A DNA stretch of 64,000 nucleotides from Symsagittifera roscoffensis (Eukaryota > Xenacoelomorpha > Acoela > Convolutidae). A model generated the notes under the pieces. That model had not been told where the DNA came from. It saw nothing but the letters and a program-made list of their open reading frames with translations, and did no database searches. A program made the position numbers and the translations under genes. Positions within the stretch are counted from its first letter, which is position 1. The number at the start of each line of letters is the position of its first letter. Where the stretch lies: positions 26,036,007 to 26,100,006 of the forward strand of contig NC_087070.1 in NCBI RefSeq assembly GCF_963678635.1. The letters run 5' to 3'. Below are positions 10,620 to 20,870 of this stretch, piece by piece.

Positions 10620-11588
10620 ATGGTTGACAGATCTGAGTCTCCGTTCTTGTTTAAACCGAGCGATTTTTTTGAGTCAACTCCAGACTCCAAGAGCTCATCT
10701 TCTGCATCCTTAAAGCTTGACACTTACCAAACGCCAAAGGCTACGCCGTTGAAAACAGACAGTTCTCAGAACTTGTCCTCAAATGCCAATGACAATGGCC
10801 CTGGACAAGTTTCATTGGCTAAATCGAGTCAAAAATCTTCTAGAGCCGAAACTCTGATGCGCAAAATTTCGCAAAAACGCAATGCAGGATTAAAAACATC
10901 GGCGATAAATTTGGACATACCACCACAGAATGTATCTTTTCCAGAAATTGCGAACGATTCGTTTTCATCAGGTAGTGAACTGCGAAGCCCTGAATCCGTA
11001 TTAAGCTCTGTTGTGTCACCTCCAGAAAATGTTAAGTCTGCTAAAAAGGATAATCCATCTAGCCACAAACGTGGGCCTAAGCCTTCTATTGGTTTGTTTT
11101 GGGACATCGAGAATTGTCGTGTACCGCCTTTGAAAAGCGAAATGAGCTATATCAACTGGATTCGGGATAAATTCTGTCAAAACTACATCTGCGATGAGTT
11201 CATTTGTGTATGCGCTGTCGATTCGTTGGCTGACCGAACCTGCGAGGAGCTGAACAACGCACAAGTTACATTAGCTCATGTTCCATCGGGAGCCAAAAAT
11301 GCAGCCGATGAAAAACTGCGTCAAAAAATTCGGAGGTTTGGGGAGCTGTTTGCTCATAAAAACGCTGCTGCTATTCTGATAACTGGAGATATAAATTTCA
11401 TATCTGATATAACTGATTTACGACACCGTTGCGGTGTACAAGTTATTTTAATTCATAATGATCATACAAATGAGCAGCTAAAATCAGTGGCCTTATTAAC
11501 GCCCTTAATAGGCCAAAACCGCCGGGGTGGAAGGGTAGTTCAGAACGCGGAAGCCTTCCGGATTACCGTGAATAGCTTTTTAACCTAG
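10620..11588 (+). CDS. ORF0: MARF1-type NYN-domain ribonuclease carried by A1
   Basis: This intact 322-codon frame lies 28 bases after the 5' LTR. Residues 1-150 are Ser/Pro-rich and probably disordered. From about residue 153 a NYN domain follows, very close to that of MARF1 (limkain b1): GLFWDIENC with Asp162, KNAADEKLRQ with Asp230 and ITGDINFISD with Asp257 and Asp263, so the four acidic residues expected in NYN/PIN-like active sites are present. MARF1 is an RNase of animal germ cells; its LOTUS and RRM parts are absent here. The last ~17 residues are encoded by leader sequence also present in family B. It is inside the element, so it is not a host locus. It could be a captured host gene used by the element, or a passenger. 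No stops or shifts are seen, unlike pol. Confidence 0.85.
   Translation: MVDRSESPFLFKPSDFFESTPDSKSSSSASLKLDTYQTPKATPLKTDSSQNLSSNANDNGPGQVSLAKSSQKSSRAETLMRKISQKRNAGLKTSAINLDIPPQNVSFPEIANDSFSSGSELRSPESVLSSVVSPPENVKSAKKDNPSSHKRGPKPSIGLFWDIENCRVPPLKSEMSYINWIRDKFCQNYICDEFICVCAVDSLADRTCEELNNAQVTLAHVPSGAKNAADEKLRQKIRRFGELFAHKNAAAILITGDINFISDITDLRHRCGVQVILIHNDHTNEQLKSVALLTPLIGQNRRGGRVVQNAEAFRITVNSFLT
11540..11588 (+). other. Leader block shared by both element families at the end of ORF0
   Basis: GCCTTCCGGATTACCGTGAA and the following TAGCTTTTTAA close ORF0. Family B elements carry CCTTCCGGTTGTACCGTGAT and the same AGCTTTTTAA at 61401-61433 and, reversed, at 58746-58779. In B3 this block also closes a short ORF placed straight after the LTR. 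The match shows that ORF0 ends in ancestral element sequence. Confidence 0.75.
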
Positions 11589-13334
11589 TTAAGACCGAAA
11601 ATTCACGAACCAGGAAGGGTGGGGGATTCGCGGTCCCGTCATCTCCTGAGTGGTCCGTGACCAAAAACACTTAAAGATAAACATAAAAACAAACAAAAAG
11701 TAGTATAGTACCCAAGAAAAACAAAAACATAAAAAATAACCGAAAAAACCAAAAACAGTAAAAAAGTAAGAAAATCAAGAGAAATCATCCCCCCAGACAA
11801 GATGTGATCCCACCACCCCCGTTTGTTGTTGATAAATATATTGTTCTTACAGGCATTTATATCATATATCAGTCAGGATCATTACGATCAATTTTGTGGC
11901 CCGTTTGTGAGGCTTGTACTGTAGGGTTATTTGAGCATTTAAGCACGTTAATGATAAATTGCGCTCAATCCGGAAGGGTCTGCTGATTTGCGCTCAATCC
12001 GGAGGGGTCTTGGGAGAAGACTGATCCGGCAAGCAGTAAAAGGAGCAACAAGAAAGGGCTCAACGATAACAACAATTGATTGTTGGGTATCGTTAACAAG
12101 TTTTTGTATCCCTTTTGGTACAAAAATTAAGATAGTAATCTGTGGGGCTCGACAGTGCTGCACTGTAGTGACCCTTCACCGAACTGCGAATATCCGAGTT
12201 AAGCACCTTAATTCGGATATTAAACAAACCCGGAGGGTTATAGTATTACGAACATTGTTACCTATATGGCCTATATTAATGCTCCTATATCATTTTTCAG
12301 TGAAAGCAGACCGGTTTTTAGGGTCAAAATAGCGATATTTTGATCCCCCCACAAATCGCGATTTTTGAGATATCGATGTATTTTGAAACGGAAAAAAGCG
12401 CTAAATTAGTGTGTTACATCGTAACTTCACAACTATAATAGATAGAACCGATTAAGTTTAGTTCGGAAGTGGTTGGAACTATTTTGCAACCAAAAACCGA
12501 ATTTTCGTGATTTTTGAGAAAACGGAACACTATAAATTCGGATTTTTTTTTGCAATTTTTAAGTTAGGACAGTAAAAATAGTTGTTCGGACAACGTCCAC
12601 TAGTGAATCTACAAGTTTTAAAACCCGCTTCCCGAAAGCCTTCCGAGTTGCAGAGAAATCGAACTTAACGTGTTTGATTTGGTGGATTCATCATTCCGGA
12701 GGGGTACAGGTAGCATAGTTTTTCGCAAATTTATTCAACTAAAGCGTTTTAGATCGGTTTTTTTGCATTGAATTAGAAGAGTATAGGCCTTCTGAGCTCG
12801 GATCAATAAATTTTAGGTCGAAAAGAACAGAAATGCGGAAAAAGTTAGGCGGAACCTATAAGAGAGAAATTTCTTGACTTTAGAAAAAAGACGTTTTGGT
12901 TAATAACTTTAGAACTACTGGGCAAATCCAGTTGATCTTGGTGCCAATAGATCAGAAATTAGCTGAGCTTACTGATAAGGATAAAAGTTTTTCAAAAGAG
13001 TAAGCGTGAAAATTTTTTGAGGTTGTTTTTAGCAAATTCACCAATTTGGGAGGGTAGACCCTTCACGTTTTATAAATTTTTTTTACGAAAGCCCTTACAC
13101 CCCTACCAAAAGGTAATAGTGGTTGAATAAAATAACTTTAGGCTGTTCTAGACGAAAAGGGAAGGCTAAAGGCACAAGAAAACCTTAATCGAGCCGAAGT
13201 TAGGTAAGCGATAAGACCTTTCACCGTTAGCGTGAATTGTCAAGTAAGAGGCTTAACTTCAATCCGGAAGGGTCTAGGAAAGGATCACAAACCCTTCCTA
13301 GTTAATTCAAACAGCATAATAGCATCGGAGAACG
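11589..13334 (+). other. A1 leader, first part
   Basis: Non-coding leader between ORF0 and the minisatellite. Its start (11650-11790) is rich in AAAAAC-type runs, as is family B at 61503-61600, so it is homologous leader rather than inserted DNA. Copies of a TCCGGA(A/G)GGGT motif are scattered through it near 11969, 11999, 12694 and 13261. There is no reading frame worth calling. Confidence 0.6.
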
Positions 13335-13593
13335 TATCCGGAGGGGTATAGGTTGAAAATCAAGGAAATCTCCGAAAAGCTACTTTTACCAAGCCAGAGG
13401 GCTCCCAATCCGGAGGGGTCCAAATTTTTCCAAATTCGGAGGGGTCCCAATCCGGAGGGGTCTTGTTTTCACAAAACCGGAGGGGTCGCAATCCGGAGGG
13501 TCTTATATTTGCTAACTCAGAGGGGTCCCAATCCGGAGGGGTCTCAATTTTGCCAATACGGAAGGGTCCTATTTTTGCCAATCCGGAGGGGTA
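13335..13593 (+). repeat. TCCGGAGGGGT minisatellite in A1 leader
   Basis: About ten copies of AATCCGGAGGGGTCC-like units, separated by AT-rich spacers such as AATTTTTCCAA or ATTTTGCC. Some copies are degenerate (CTCAGAGGGGT, TACGGAAGGGT). Further single copies are dispersed upstream to 10111. Open frames across this array on both strands are by-products of the repeat. Family B has a different, 14 bp minisatellite in the same place between ORF0 and gag. Confidence 0.8.
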
Positions 13594-14453
13594 TTATTTA
13601 ATTAAAGGACTTAGGTAAAAAGAAGAAAAGACTACAGTGAGAGGTATTAGGTTATTAACAGACAGGCTAGGAATCAGTGACTGCACTGGTAACTTGCCTT
13701 TCAATAAAGACCAAACCAAAACAAAAAAGGTCCGAACTCGGATATTCGCGACACTAAGTCTTATCTAAGAAGAGTGTAATTCATTGGTGTGGATTGAAAC
13801 CCAATACGTTTTTACGAAAAGTGACTGCCCTGAGGATTTTAGTAGGTCTAGCTCGGGCAGTCCGAAGGCAGATAGGTAACACAGTACTCGGTGGGTGCAA
13901 TAGACGCCCACTTGAGAAAATTACTGCCTTCAAAGTTTTGTCTGTTTGGTGCAGCACCAAGCAGGGAAAGCTTTTTCTTTAAAAGACAAGTTCGACTATT
14001 GTACTGCACCCGACTAAAAGTACAATACACATACGTTTTTCATAGAGGTATTCATATTCTGTCATTATTTTATTAGTATTATTTTTTCGATTTTAAATCA
14101 ACATAATTTGTGCTTGATTGGGTAGTGAGTACACTATCTTTTAAATTGACTGATTTCATCATATTGTGCTAGTTCTCAAATCTTACGACCGATAATCGGT
14201 AAGTGTGAATAAATTATATACAAGCTGTACTCTGATAACATACAGGGATTCGTGGTCACTATTTAATAGAATCTTGTGAAATTTATTGTGTTGTGTCATT
14301 ATTATTGGTAATCAAACCATAAGGTCACTAACAATTGAATTGAATGTGCAGGCATTAAGAAGTGACCAGATGAGAATGAGTCTAGACAAGTCACGGATAC
14401 TTAAACGAGGTAATAGCTCTAGGAAATTCATACCTAAAAAGTAAAGAAAAACA
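13594..14453 (+). other. A1 leader, last part before gag
   Basis: About 860 bases with no convincing frame and no repeat of the TCCGGAGGGGT kind. It leads into the gag start codon at 14454. I see nothing else here. Confidence 0.5.
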
Positions 14454-17354
14454 ATGACCGACCCTTTTCTGGATCGGATCACAAGAGCCCGGACCGACAA
14501 AGGGGACACGGTTTCAGGCAGAATGGTTGAAACTAGAAGTCAGAAGTCCTCAGGAGAACGAAAAGCTATGTTAGAAGTGGAGGTCCATACGGACCAGGCC
14601 AAGAATGAGAACCAGGATGTACATGGACCGGAGGGGAGAGACAGAAGGCCGGCGAGTGAATCTACTCCGGTAGAACAAGGCCATGATTTTGCCACTTCCA
14701 CCGGGACATTGGACCGAGAAGAGATGTCGGAACTGTCCGACATCTCAACTGAAATATTGGCAACTAAAAGATCTCCTACAGACAACACCATGATGTCAGG
14801 TGGGACTGAGAAACAAACAACGTCCTCATCGTTCTCAGAAAGAATGAAGAACACCTTCAGAAACATCTTTCCATTCACCATGGGAGTGGGCACAGGAAAG
14901 GAAGGTGAATCCCAGGAGGAGGAAGAGGACGAAGACGAGCAAGTGGACTTTGGATCTCAAGTCAGCCTCAAAATTTCGACCCAGGAGAATGAGGCATACG
15001 TCGAAAGAAAGACTGGAACCATGGACAAATTTGGTGTAGTGAGAACGATAAGCAAAGACCCCAACACACCAGGCCAGTTGAGGGGCTTTGCGATTATGAC
15101 AAATTCAGAGACGCGAACTGGGGAGAGTAGAAACAAAGGGCTAGGCGACGCGTTGGCGGATCCTGAAGTGGATAATGAAAAGACGTCGAGGCAGAGAGTC
15201 AAAGCCCGAATCTCGACCAGCACGAAGCTACCTGGGACCGACAGGGTGACACCGCCACTAGTGACGCCACTCGTGGATAACGGGGCAGCATTAGAAAAAG
15301 CCTTGAACAACATAGTGGGCAGTATAGGAGAACAAAATGAACAGATGTCCATAAGAATGAGTGAACTGGAAAGAGCAGTTCACATTGAAAGAGAAAGTCT
15401 GCGGGAAGAAATAAACTGCAATAGACAAGAAATTGGCAGGAGCGAAAAACGCTTGAAGGAAAGAACGGACGAGCACATAGCGAAGAACTTGTCGCGAATG
15501 ACAAGAGAAGCGGAACAGAGAGAGTTACGCTTAAGAGACGACATGGAGAAGTTAAGAATTCAGCAAGAGCAGTCTCTTGGGACCGTTGACACAAAGATAG
15601 ATGCGATGATGGAGAGGCGAACTCAGGCTATCATGGATAGGTTGGACGGGCTACTAGACAGCAAGAGTGGACCAAAAGAAGGGGAACCAAACTCGGGAGG
15701 TCCCAGCAGGGAGCCGAAGGTGAACTTCAATGACCATCAAAGGAGGAGGACATATGGATCCACTAGAGGTAGGGGCAGTTCATCAGGCTATGCCACAAGG
15801 GATAATAAAACATGGGGCCCGAAAAGTAGAGCAAGTTCAACGGGGAACAGACAGACCTCTAACGAACGACCAACACAAGGCACACATGTGACTGGGAGAG
15901 GTGATTCCGGTAACAGGAGACATGCGAGCCCAGGGAGGAGTCACGTGGGCCAGGGGGGAAACACTCACGGCGATTCGGATTGCAGGGATGCACCAAATAC
16001 AGAGCCATTAACAAGGTGTGATGACACTCAGGCGGGGCACTCGAGAGATGCTACGGCAATGGCCACAGCCTTTGAACCCCTAAACAGGTTTTTAGAGACA
16101 TTCCTTACAAGGTTATCCAGAACCAATGAACGCAGTGAGAAGTCCAGAAAAGTCTTTAAGAAACCAAGATGCTACAAAGACGAATCTGTTGGCTGTATTG
16201 ATACCTGGATAGAGGTAATGAAACTGCATTTCGAGGAAGAGGACTTGTCGGAAAGACAAGAATGCAGTGCGCTCACCAGTAACTTGGAAGGGACAGCCCT
16301 GAACTGTGTCATGGCCAAGAAGCAATATCAGCGAGACACAGCCGAGAAAATCTTCGAAATCTTGTTAAACCGTTTTGGATCAGGGGTGCAGGGGCACCAA
16401 GCAACGACGCGCTTCGAGAAACGGAGGCAACGAGAAGATGAAACGATAGACAAGTTTCTAGATGACTTGGAAATGCTGAGAAGACGCAGCCAACCGGATG
16501 AGTCGAACCGAAGGATGAACCTGGCAGTAGCCTCAAAATTCATCGATGGTGTGAAGAATGATGAATTTCGAACAATGCTAGCAACGCATTACACACCACT
16601 ATCAACCAATGCGCCAACACCAGAGGAGTTGAGGCTCAAGTCAAAAGAATATCTTTTGTTGAAACCTCCTTCGAGATCTGGATACTATAAGAACAATTAT
16701 GGCAATTTTAACAACGGACCAGCAAACCAAAGGAACAACTGGTACAAATCGAGGGATGATATGGACAAGAGACGCTCTTGTGCAAATTGCAGTTCGACGG
16801 ACCATCATGTGTCAGCATGCCGAACTTACAAACAGGGCATGAAAGCAATAGGCTTTAGTCTCAAGGATGAAGACGCGTTAGAGGTCGATCATGAGGATTT
16901 CATGAGAGGAATAATTGCGAAATTCGGCCCGAGGTGTTTCTTTTGCAACTTGGAAGGTCATTTTAAATCAGATTGTCCGCAATTCTGGGATGCAGCGGCA
17001 GACATCAAGCATCCAAGGCATGAGGAAGCTTTATCAGGAGCGAAAGCCAGCAAGGCTCGCCTGTTGAGTGAAGCGGAGGCGCGCAGAAAAGACAAACCGC
17101 AAGAGCTGGCGACGAAGAAAATGCAAGCAGTAACTGAAGAGACATGTGAACCGGAACCAGTGACTGCGGCCGATGACTTCAAGATTGATTATAGGGCAGC
17201 CGCGAGGGATGCTCTAGATAGAGTGCAGCAGGAACTGGTGACGAAAGAGAACGAACAAAAAGTGAAACTCGAACTGGAGAATGAGAAACTACAGGAGCAA
17301 CTGAATACCTTCGAAGCAACGGAGGTCGAGGAGACTAAACACCAAGCAGTTTGA
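14454..17354 (+). CDS. gag: Gag of A1 with coiled coil and two zinc knuckles
   Basis: An intact 966-residue frame, two to three times the usual Gypsy gag. Residues 1-270 are charged and disordered; MVETRS near residue 24 is echoed by MVNTRS in B2. Residues about 280-400 form a long coiled coil. About 545-720 is a Ty3-type capsid region, with LEGTALNCV, EILLNRFGSG and FLDDLEMLRRRS as landmarks. Two CX2CX4HX4C knuckles follow, CANCSSTDHHVSAC (16779-16820, residue 776) and CFFCNLEGHFKSDC (16935-16976, residue 828), which should bind RNA. The frame ends in a second helical region. In B2 the same region runs unbroken into protease, so the stop at 17352 with a -1 shift is probably a mutation; I see no slippery site. 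Confidence 0.9.
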   Translation: MTDPFLDRITRARTDKGDTVSGRMVETRSQKSSGERKAMLEVEVHTDQAKNENQDVHGPEGRDRRPASESTPVEQGHDFATSTGTLDREEMSELSDISTEILATKRSPTDNTMMSGGTEKQTTSSSFSERMKNTFRNIFPFTMGVGTGKEGESQEEEEDEDEQVDFGSQVSLKISTQENEAYVERKTGTMDKFGVVRTISKDPNTPGQLRGFAIMTNSETRTGESRNKGLGDALADPEVDNEKTSRQRVKARISTSTKLPGTDRVTPPLVTPLVDNGAALEKALNNIVGSIGEQNEQMSIRMSELERAVHIERESLREEINCNRQEIGRSEKRLKERTDEHIAKNLSRMTREAEQRELRLRDDMEKLRIQQEQSLGTVDTKIDAMMERRTQAIMDRLDGLLDSKSGPKEGEPNSGGPSREPKVNFNDHQRRRTYGSTRGRGSSSGYATRDNKTWGPKSRASSTGNRQTSNERPTQGTHVTGRGDSGNRRHASPGRSHVGQGGNTHGDSDCRDAPNTEPLTRCDDTQAGHSRDATAMATAFEPLNRFLETFLTRLSRTNERSEKSRKVFKKPRCYKDESVGCIDTWIEVMKLHFEEEDLSERQECSALTSNLEGTALNCVMAKKQYQRDTAEKIFEILLNRFGSGVQGHQATTRFEKRRQREDETIDKFLDDLEMLRRRSQPDESNRRMNLAVASKFIDGVKNDEFRTMLATHYTPLSTNAPTPEELRLKSKEYLLLKPPSRSGYYKNNYGNFNNGPANQRNNWYKSRDDMDKRRSCANCSSTDHHVSACRTYKQGMKAIGFSLKDEDALEVDHEDFMRGIIAKFGPRCFFCNLEGHFKSDCPQFWDAAADIKHPRHEEALSGAKASKARLLSEAEARRKDKPQELATKKMQAVTEETCEPEPVTAADDFKIDYRAAARDALDRVQQELVTKENEQKVKLELENEKLQEQLNTFEATEVEETKHQAV

Positions 17355-17356
17355 GC

Positions 17357-18069
17357 ATGAAACTTAATGTGATCTCCGGTCAGAGGTTCGGCATGGTGCC
17401 ACAAGGAAGCAAGATACAGTCGATAATCTCAGTGGCTGGACACCAGGTAATCAGAAATCTGAGTGAACCGTCCGAGTTTACTTTGATGCATTTGGACACA
17501 TATGCAGATTATCTGAGGCAGGTGGAGCCACGCACTGAGTCGAGGGCTGTGCGAGCACTTCTAACAACGGGTGGTCCTCGCATGAAGAAACTTCATGAAC
17601 GCTACCTGGAGGTCTATGGGCCGTATCAAGTGATGCTGAACGTGGATGGAATCAGTATCTACACTAGGACTTATGTAACAACAGATAATGACCAAATAGG
17701 GCAGATCTATTTGGGTGAGGAGGAACTCAAAGTCCGCAGGATAGGCCATAACGCCATGATGGAACAAGATGCAATACACATTGGGTATGAAGCAGATGTG
17801 ACCGCACATCTGCTCGACACCAACGGGAAGAAAATTGGAGTCACGGGGCTTCTGGAGCGGTAGTGAGTGTGATGCCGATAAAAACTTGGGAAAGAATGGG
17901 CTTCACGAGGGAAGATCTGATTCCAACGAATCTCCGACTGGCCGCCGCCAATGGATGAGCAATTTACGTAGCTGGAAGGACACCAATAACAGTTCTCGAC
18001 ATGGTAGGACGGGATCTTTGGATGAGCTTCCTGGTGGTAGAGAATTTGGACGACGCCGACCAATTCATC
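17357..18069 (+). pseudogene. A1 aspartic protease region, active site deleted
   Basis: The frame from ATG 17357 matches the B2 segment that leads into the protease (IISVAGHQV, LMHLDTYADYL, IGQIYLGEEELKVR). B2 then reads GLLDTGAVLSVIP, with the catalytic DTG triad. In A1 the same place reads GLL then a shift at about 17854, where 7 bases covering most of the DTG codons are missing. The rest (VSVMPIKTWERMGF) resumes in another frame, with an in-frame TGA near 17956. LGRDF after SFLVVENL follows at about 18070. The protease that should cut Gag-Pol is therefore dead in this copy. Confidence 0.8.
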
Positions 18070-20329
18070 TTGGGCAGAGATTTCGCCAGGAATTTTGACG
18101 TGATGATTGACTGGAACAACGGTCTGATACGGATAAGAAACCCGGACCGGAAGTATGTTAAGAAACCAATTAATAGGATAATAACAGACGAAAACAAGGT
18201 ACCAATTTTTTTAGATAAAAAAGTGAAACTACAGCCAGGACAGGCTGTGGTGGCAATTTTTAGAATGAGAAATTTAAATTCGTTAAGCGATAGTAAACAG
18301 TCTTGTTTAGTACCGAATCCAAATAGTTCGGTGATTTTAGGCCGGAGCTTCTCGGTAACGCGAAACGGACTGTGTGTCAGTGTGTTATTGAACACACTAG
18401 ACACCAAGGTTTCAATCCAGCGTGGAAAGAAGCTTGGTTACGCTTTGCCGACGAGTACCGACTATGAGGAGACACAAAACTTGAAGAAACATAGTGTGAA
18501 AGACTGTCCTTGTCATGCCAATAAAGATAAAATTTTAAAGAGGATTAATGAATTAAAATCTATTCATAAATTGTTTTCAATGAAATCCGAAACGGACGAC
18601 GGCTTATCGAGCTACTGGAATTTTCCGGAACGCCCCACGTCATATGAACTAGAATCTGACAAACCGGTTTTGCCAGAGATAGAACATTTAAAAGGGAAAT
18701 TAGGTGAGGGAGATTTCGAAAAATTGCGGGACCTCCTAAATCGGAACGCAGATGTATTTTCAAAACATAAGGCGGATATCGGTTGCTGTAATTTCGTCGA
18801 ACACGAAATCGAACTTGAAGAGGGCGCCGTTCCCCATAGTGAAGGCGCAAGACGAATGACGCCACACAAGTCGGAAGCGTGCCGAGCGGAAATAGAAATG
18901 TTGCTTGAATACGACATGATAGAACCCTCGAAATCGCCATGGGCTTGCGGGGTAGTAATGGCGAAAAAGAAAGGGGCAGCTTAGGTTTTGTTGCGACTTT
19001 CGTTACTTGAACGAGGTAACAATAAAAGATGCGTACCCGATACCGCGAATAGACGAGAGCCTCTCTAAGCTTGGTGATGCCAAGTTCTTCACCACATTGG
19101 ACTTGGGTTCTGCCTTCTGGCAGGTTCCTCTGCGGAAGAAGGATAGAGAGAAAACCGGATTCGCCTGCGAATTAGGGTTGTACCAGTGGAAGAGGATGCC
19201 CTTCGGCTTGTGCAACGCAACGGCCATTTTTCAAAGACTGATGGCTCAGGCTTTGACCAGAGTGACAAAGAAGCACGGGAACCTTGTGATATGTTACGTG
19301 GACGACGTGGTCATAGCGACACCAACCCTGGAAGAGCATATTGATCGGCTCGATGAGGTCTTTGGATGCATGAAAAGAGCAGGCTTGAAGTGCAAACCAT
19401 CGAAACGTGAAATCCATGGGGACTCAATCAAGTACCTGGGAAGAATGGTGGACAGGCATGGTGTGAGGCCGGACCCGGAAGCAGTAGAAGCAGTGTTGAC
19501 ATGGAAGGCTCCCAGAACGGAAACATAGCTCCTGAGCTTCCTAGGGTTTGCCAACTACTACAGGGAGTTCATAAAAGGGTATGCGGACAAGGTGTATCCG
19601 ATGCAGAAGCTGATGCGTAACAAAGGGAAAAAGTTCGAATGGAACGATGAAGCACAAGTTGCCTTCGAGAATATAAAGCGGGAACTGTGCGAGGCGCCAG
19701 TGCTAGGCATGCCTACAGAAAAGGGCATGTATGTTCTTGACACAGACGCATCGGTAGTATTCATCTCAGGAATATTGCATCAGGAGCAAGAAAGGAATGG
19801 AAGAACGGTTCCCCGTCCCATTGCATACGGCAGCAAGGTCTTGAGAGACAATGAGATGAAATATGGTGCACCAAAAGCAGAACTGTTTGCAGTAGTCACA
19901 TTTGTGGAAAAATACCGCGCATACTTGGGGAGCGCTCCCTTTAAGTTACGTGTAAACAACAGAGCGTTATCCTGGTTGAAGACCTACTCGATTGATCAGA
20001 GTTATATTGGTAGATGGATAGTAAGATTGGATGGCTACCACATGATAATCGAGCACAGGATGCGTGATAAACACCAGAATGCTGACAGCCTCAGTATGAA
20101 AACTGAGTTCTATGCAGGATTAGAACAGAAGCAAGCCAATCAAGCAGAAATAATGGAGGCATTCTCGTTTCTGGACAAAGAAATTTATGAAGCGCTTCCC
20201 TTAACGAGATGGTTGGATAAGTCTGGACATCCGATTCCAGGGAATCCTGAGTTACCTGTAGAGAAAGCTGCCGAGATAAAGATCCTATCCAAGGAGGACC
20301 CGGTCCCCTCGGATCTGTTGCTGCGCTAA
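18001..20329 (+). pseudogene. pol: A1 reverse transcriptase and RNase H (frameshift, stop, RNase H mutation)
   Basis: The stretch 18001-18984 covers the protease tail and RT fingers (HEIELEEGAVPH, LLEYDMIEPSKSPWACGVV). A 2-base loss near 18980 shifts the frame. From 19007 come YPIPRIDESL, motif A TTLDLGSAFWQVP, MPFGLCNA and motif C YVDD (19295-19306), so the RT active-site motifs are intact. A TAG at 19526 replaces a Gln codon seen in B2. RNase H follows, with YVLDTDAS, KAELFAVV and RVNNRALSWL; the last has Asn at 19955-19957 where B2 has the catalytic Asp. NADSLS closes it. The RT-RNase H order is Ty3/Gypsy. The polymerase fold looks recent but is not translatable as one protein. Confidence 0.88.
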
Positions 20330-20786
20330 AACCTGTTCCAGCAGGAACTCTCTCGCATGAACATAAACAGCCTCTCATTACTGGACAAAACTGTACAGGT
20401 CACACCGCAAGTGATGCGGATGCTGGGTGGATTGTTAGAAAAAGAAGTGACCAGAGATGACCCCGAGTGGACAGCAGCAGTGGCATCACTAACAGTTAGG
20501 GAGAAGGTGAAGATCATGCCGTCCAGACGACAACACGAAGAGAACGAGAGGGATTGTAGGACAATAGTTCAGCAACTAGTATCCTCAATACTACAGAGGT
20601 TTTAACCAGTACTTCGTACGGACAGAAAGAACAGGGGAGCAATACGCGAAGGAAAACTGTTACCTTTGTGGACCAGGATAAAGAAGGGGTAAAGGTAGAA
20701 CGAAACCTGGTGCAAGATTGTTTGTCCTGGGAGACGAACAACGAGATGAGCCAGCGAGCACAAGAACAACACTCAGGACAAGGGAG

Positions 20787-20805
20787 TTTGTCCGGGGAGT
20801 CTGAG
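20787..20805 (+). promoter_or_regulatory. Internal primer-like motif TGTCCGGGGAGT, copy 1 (A1)
   Basis: TTTGTCCGGGGAGTCTGAG matches the sequence next to the 3' LTR. It lies in the tether, in the frame reading LSGES. Confidence 0.5.
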
Positions 20806-20851
20806 ATAGATGAAGAGGATCCTGATAAAAAACAGGACCTGGGGAACAAAG

Positions 20852-20870
20852 TTTTGTCCGGGGAGTTCAA
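20852..20870 (+). promoter_or_regulatory. Internal primer-like motif TGTCCGGGGAGT, copy 2 (A1)
   Basis: TTTTGTCCGGGGAGTTCAA lies 65 bases after copy 1, in the frame reading LSGEF. Confidence 0.5.

Noticed and set aside
10620-11588. Ordinary host MARF1 gene or exon
   Set aside because: It lies between an LTR and gag of the same element, is a single ORF without introns, lacks LOTUS and RRM domains, and ends in element leader sequence.
13353-13601. Small ORFs with PNPEGS-like repeats on either strand
   Set aside because: Translation of the TCCGGAGGGGT array; not seen in family B.
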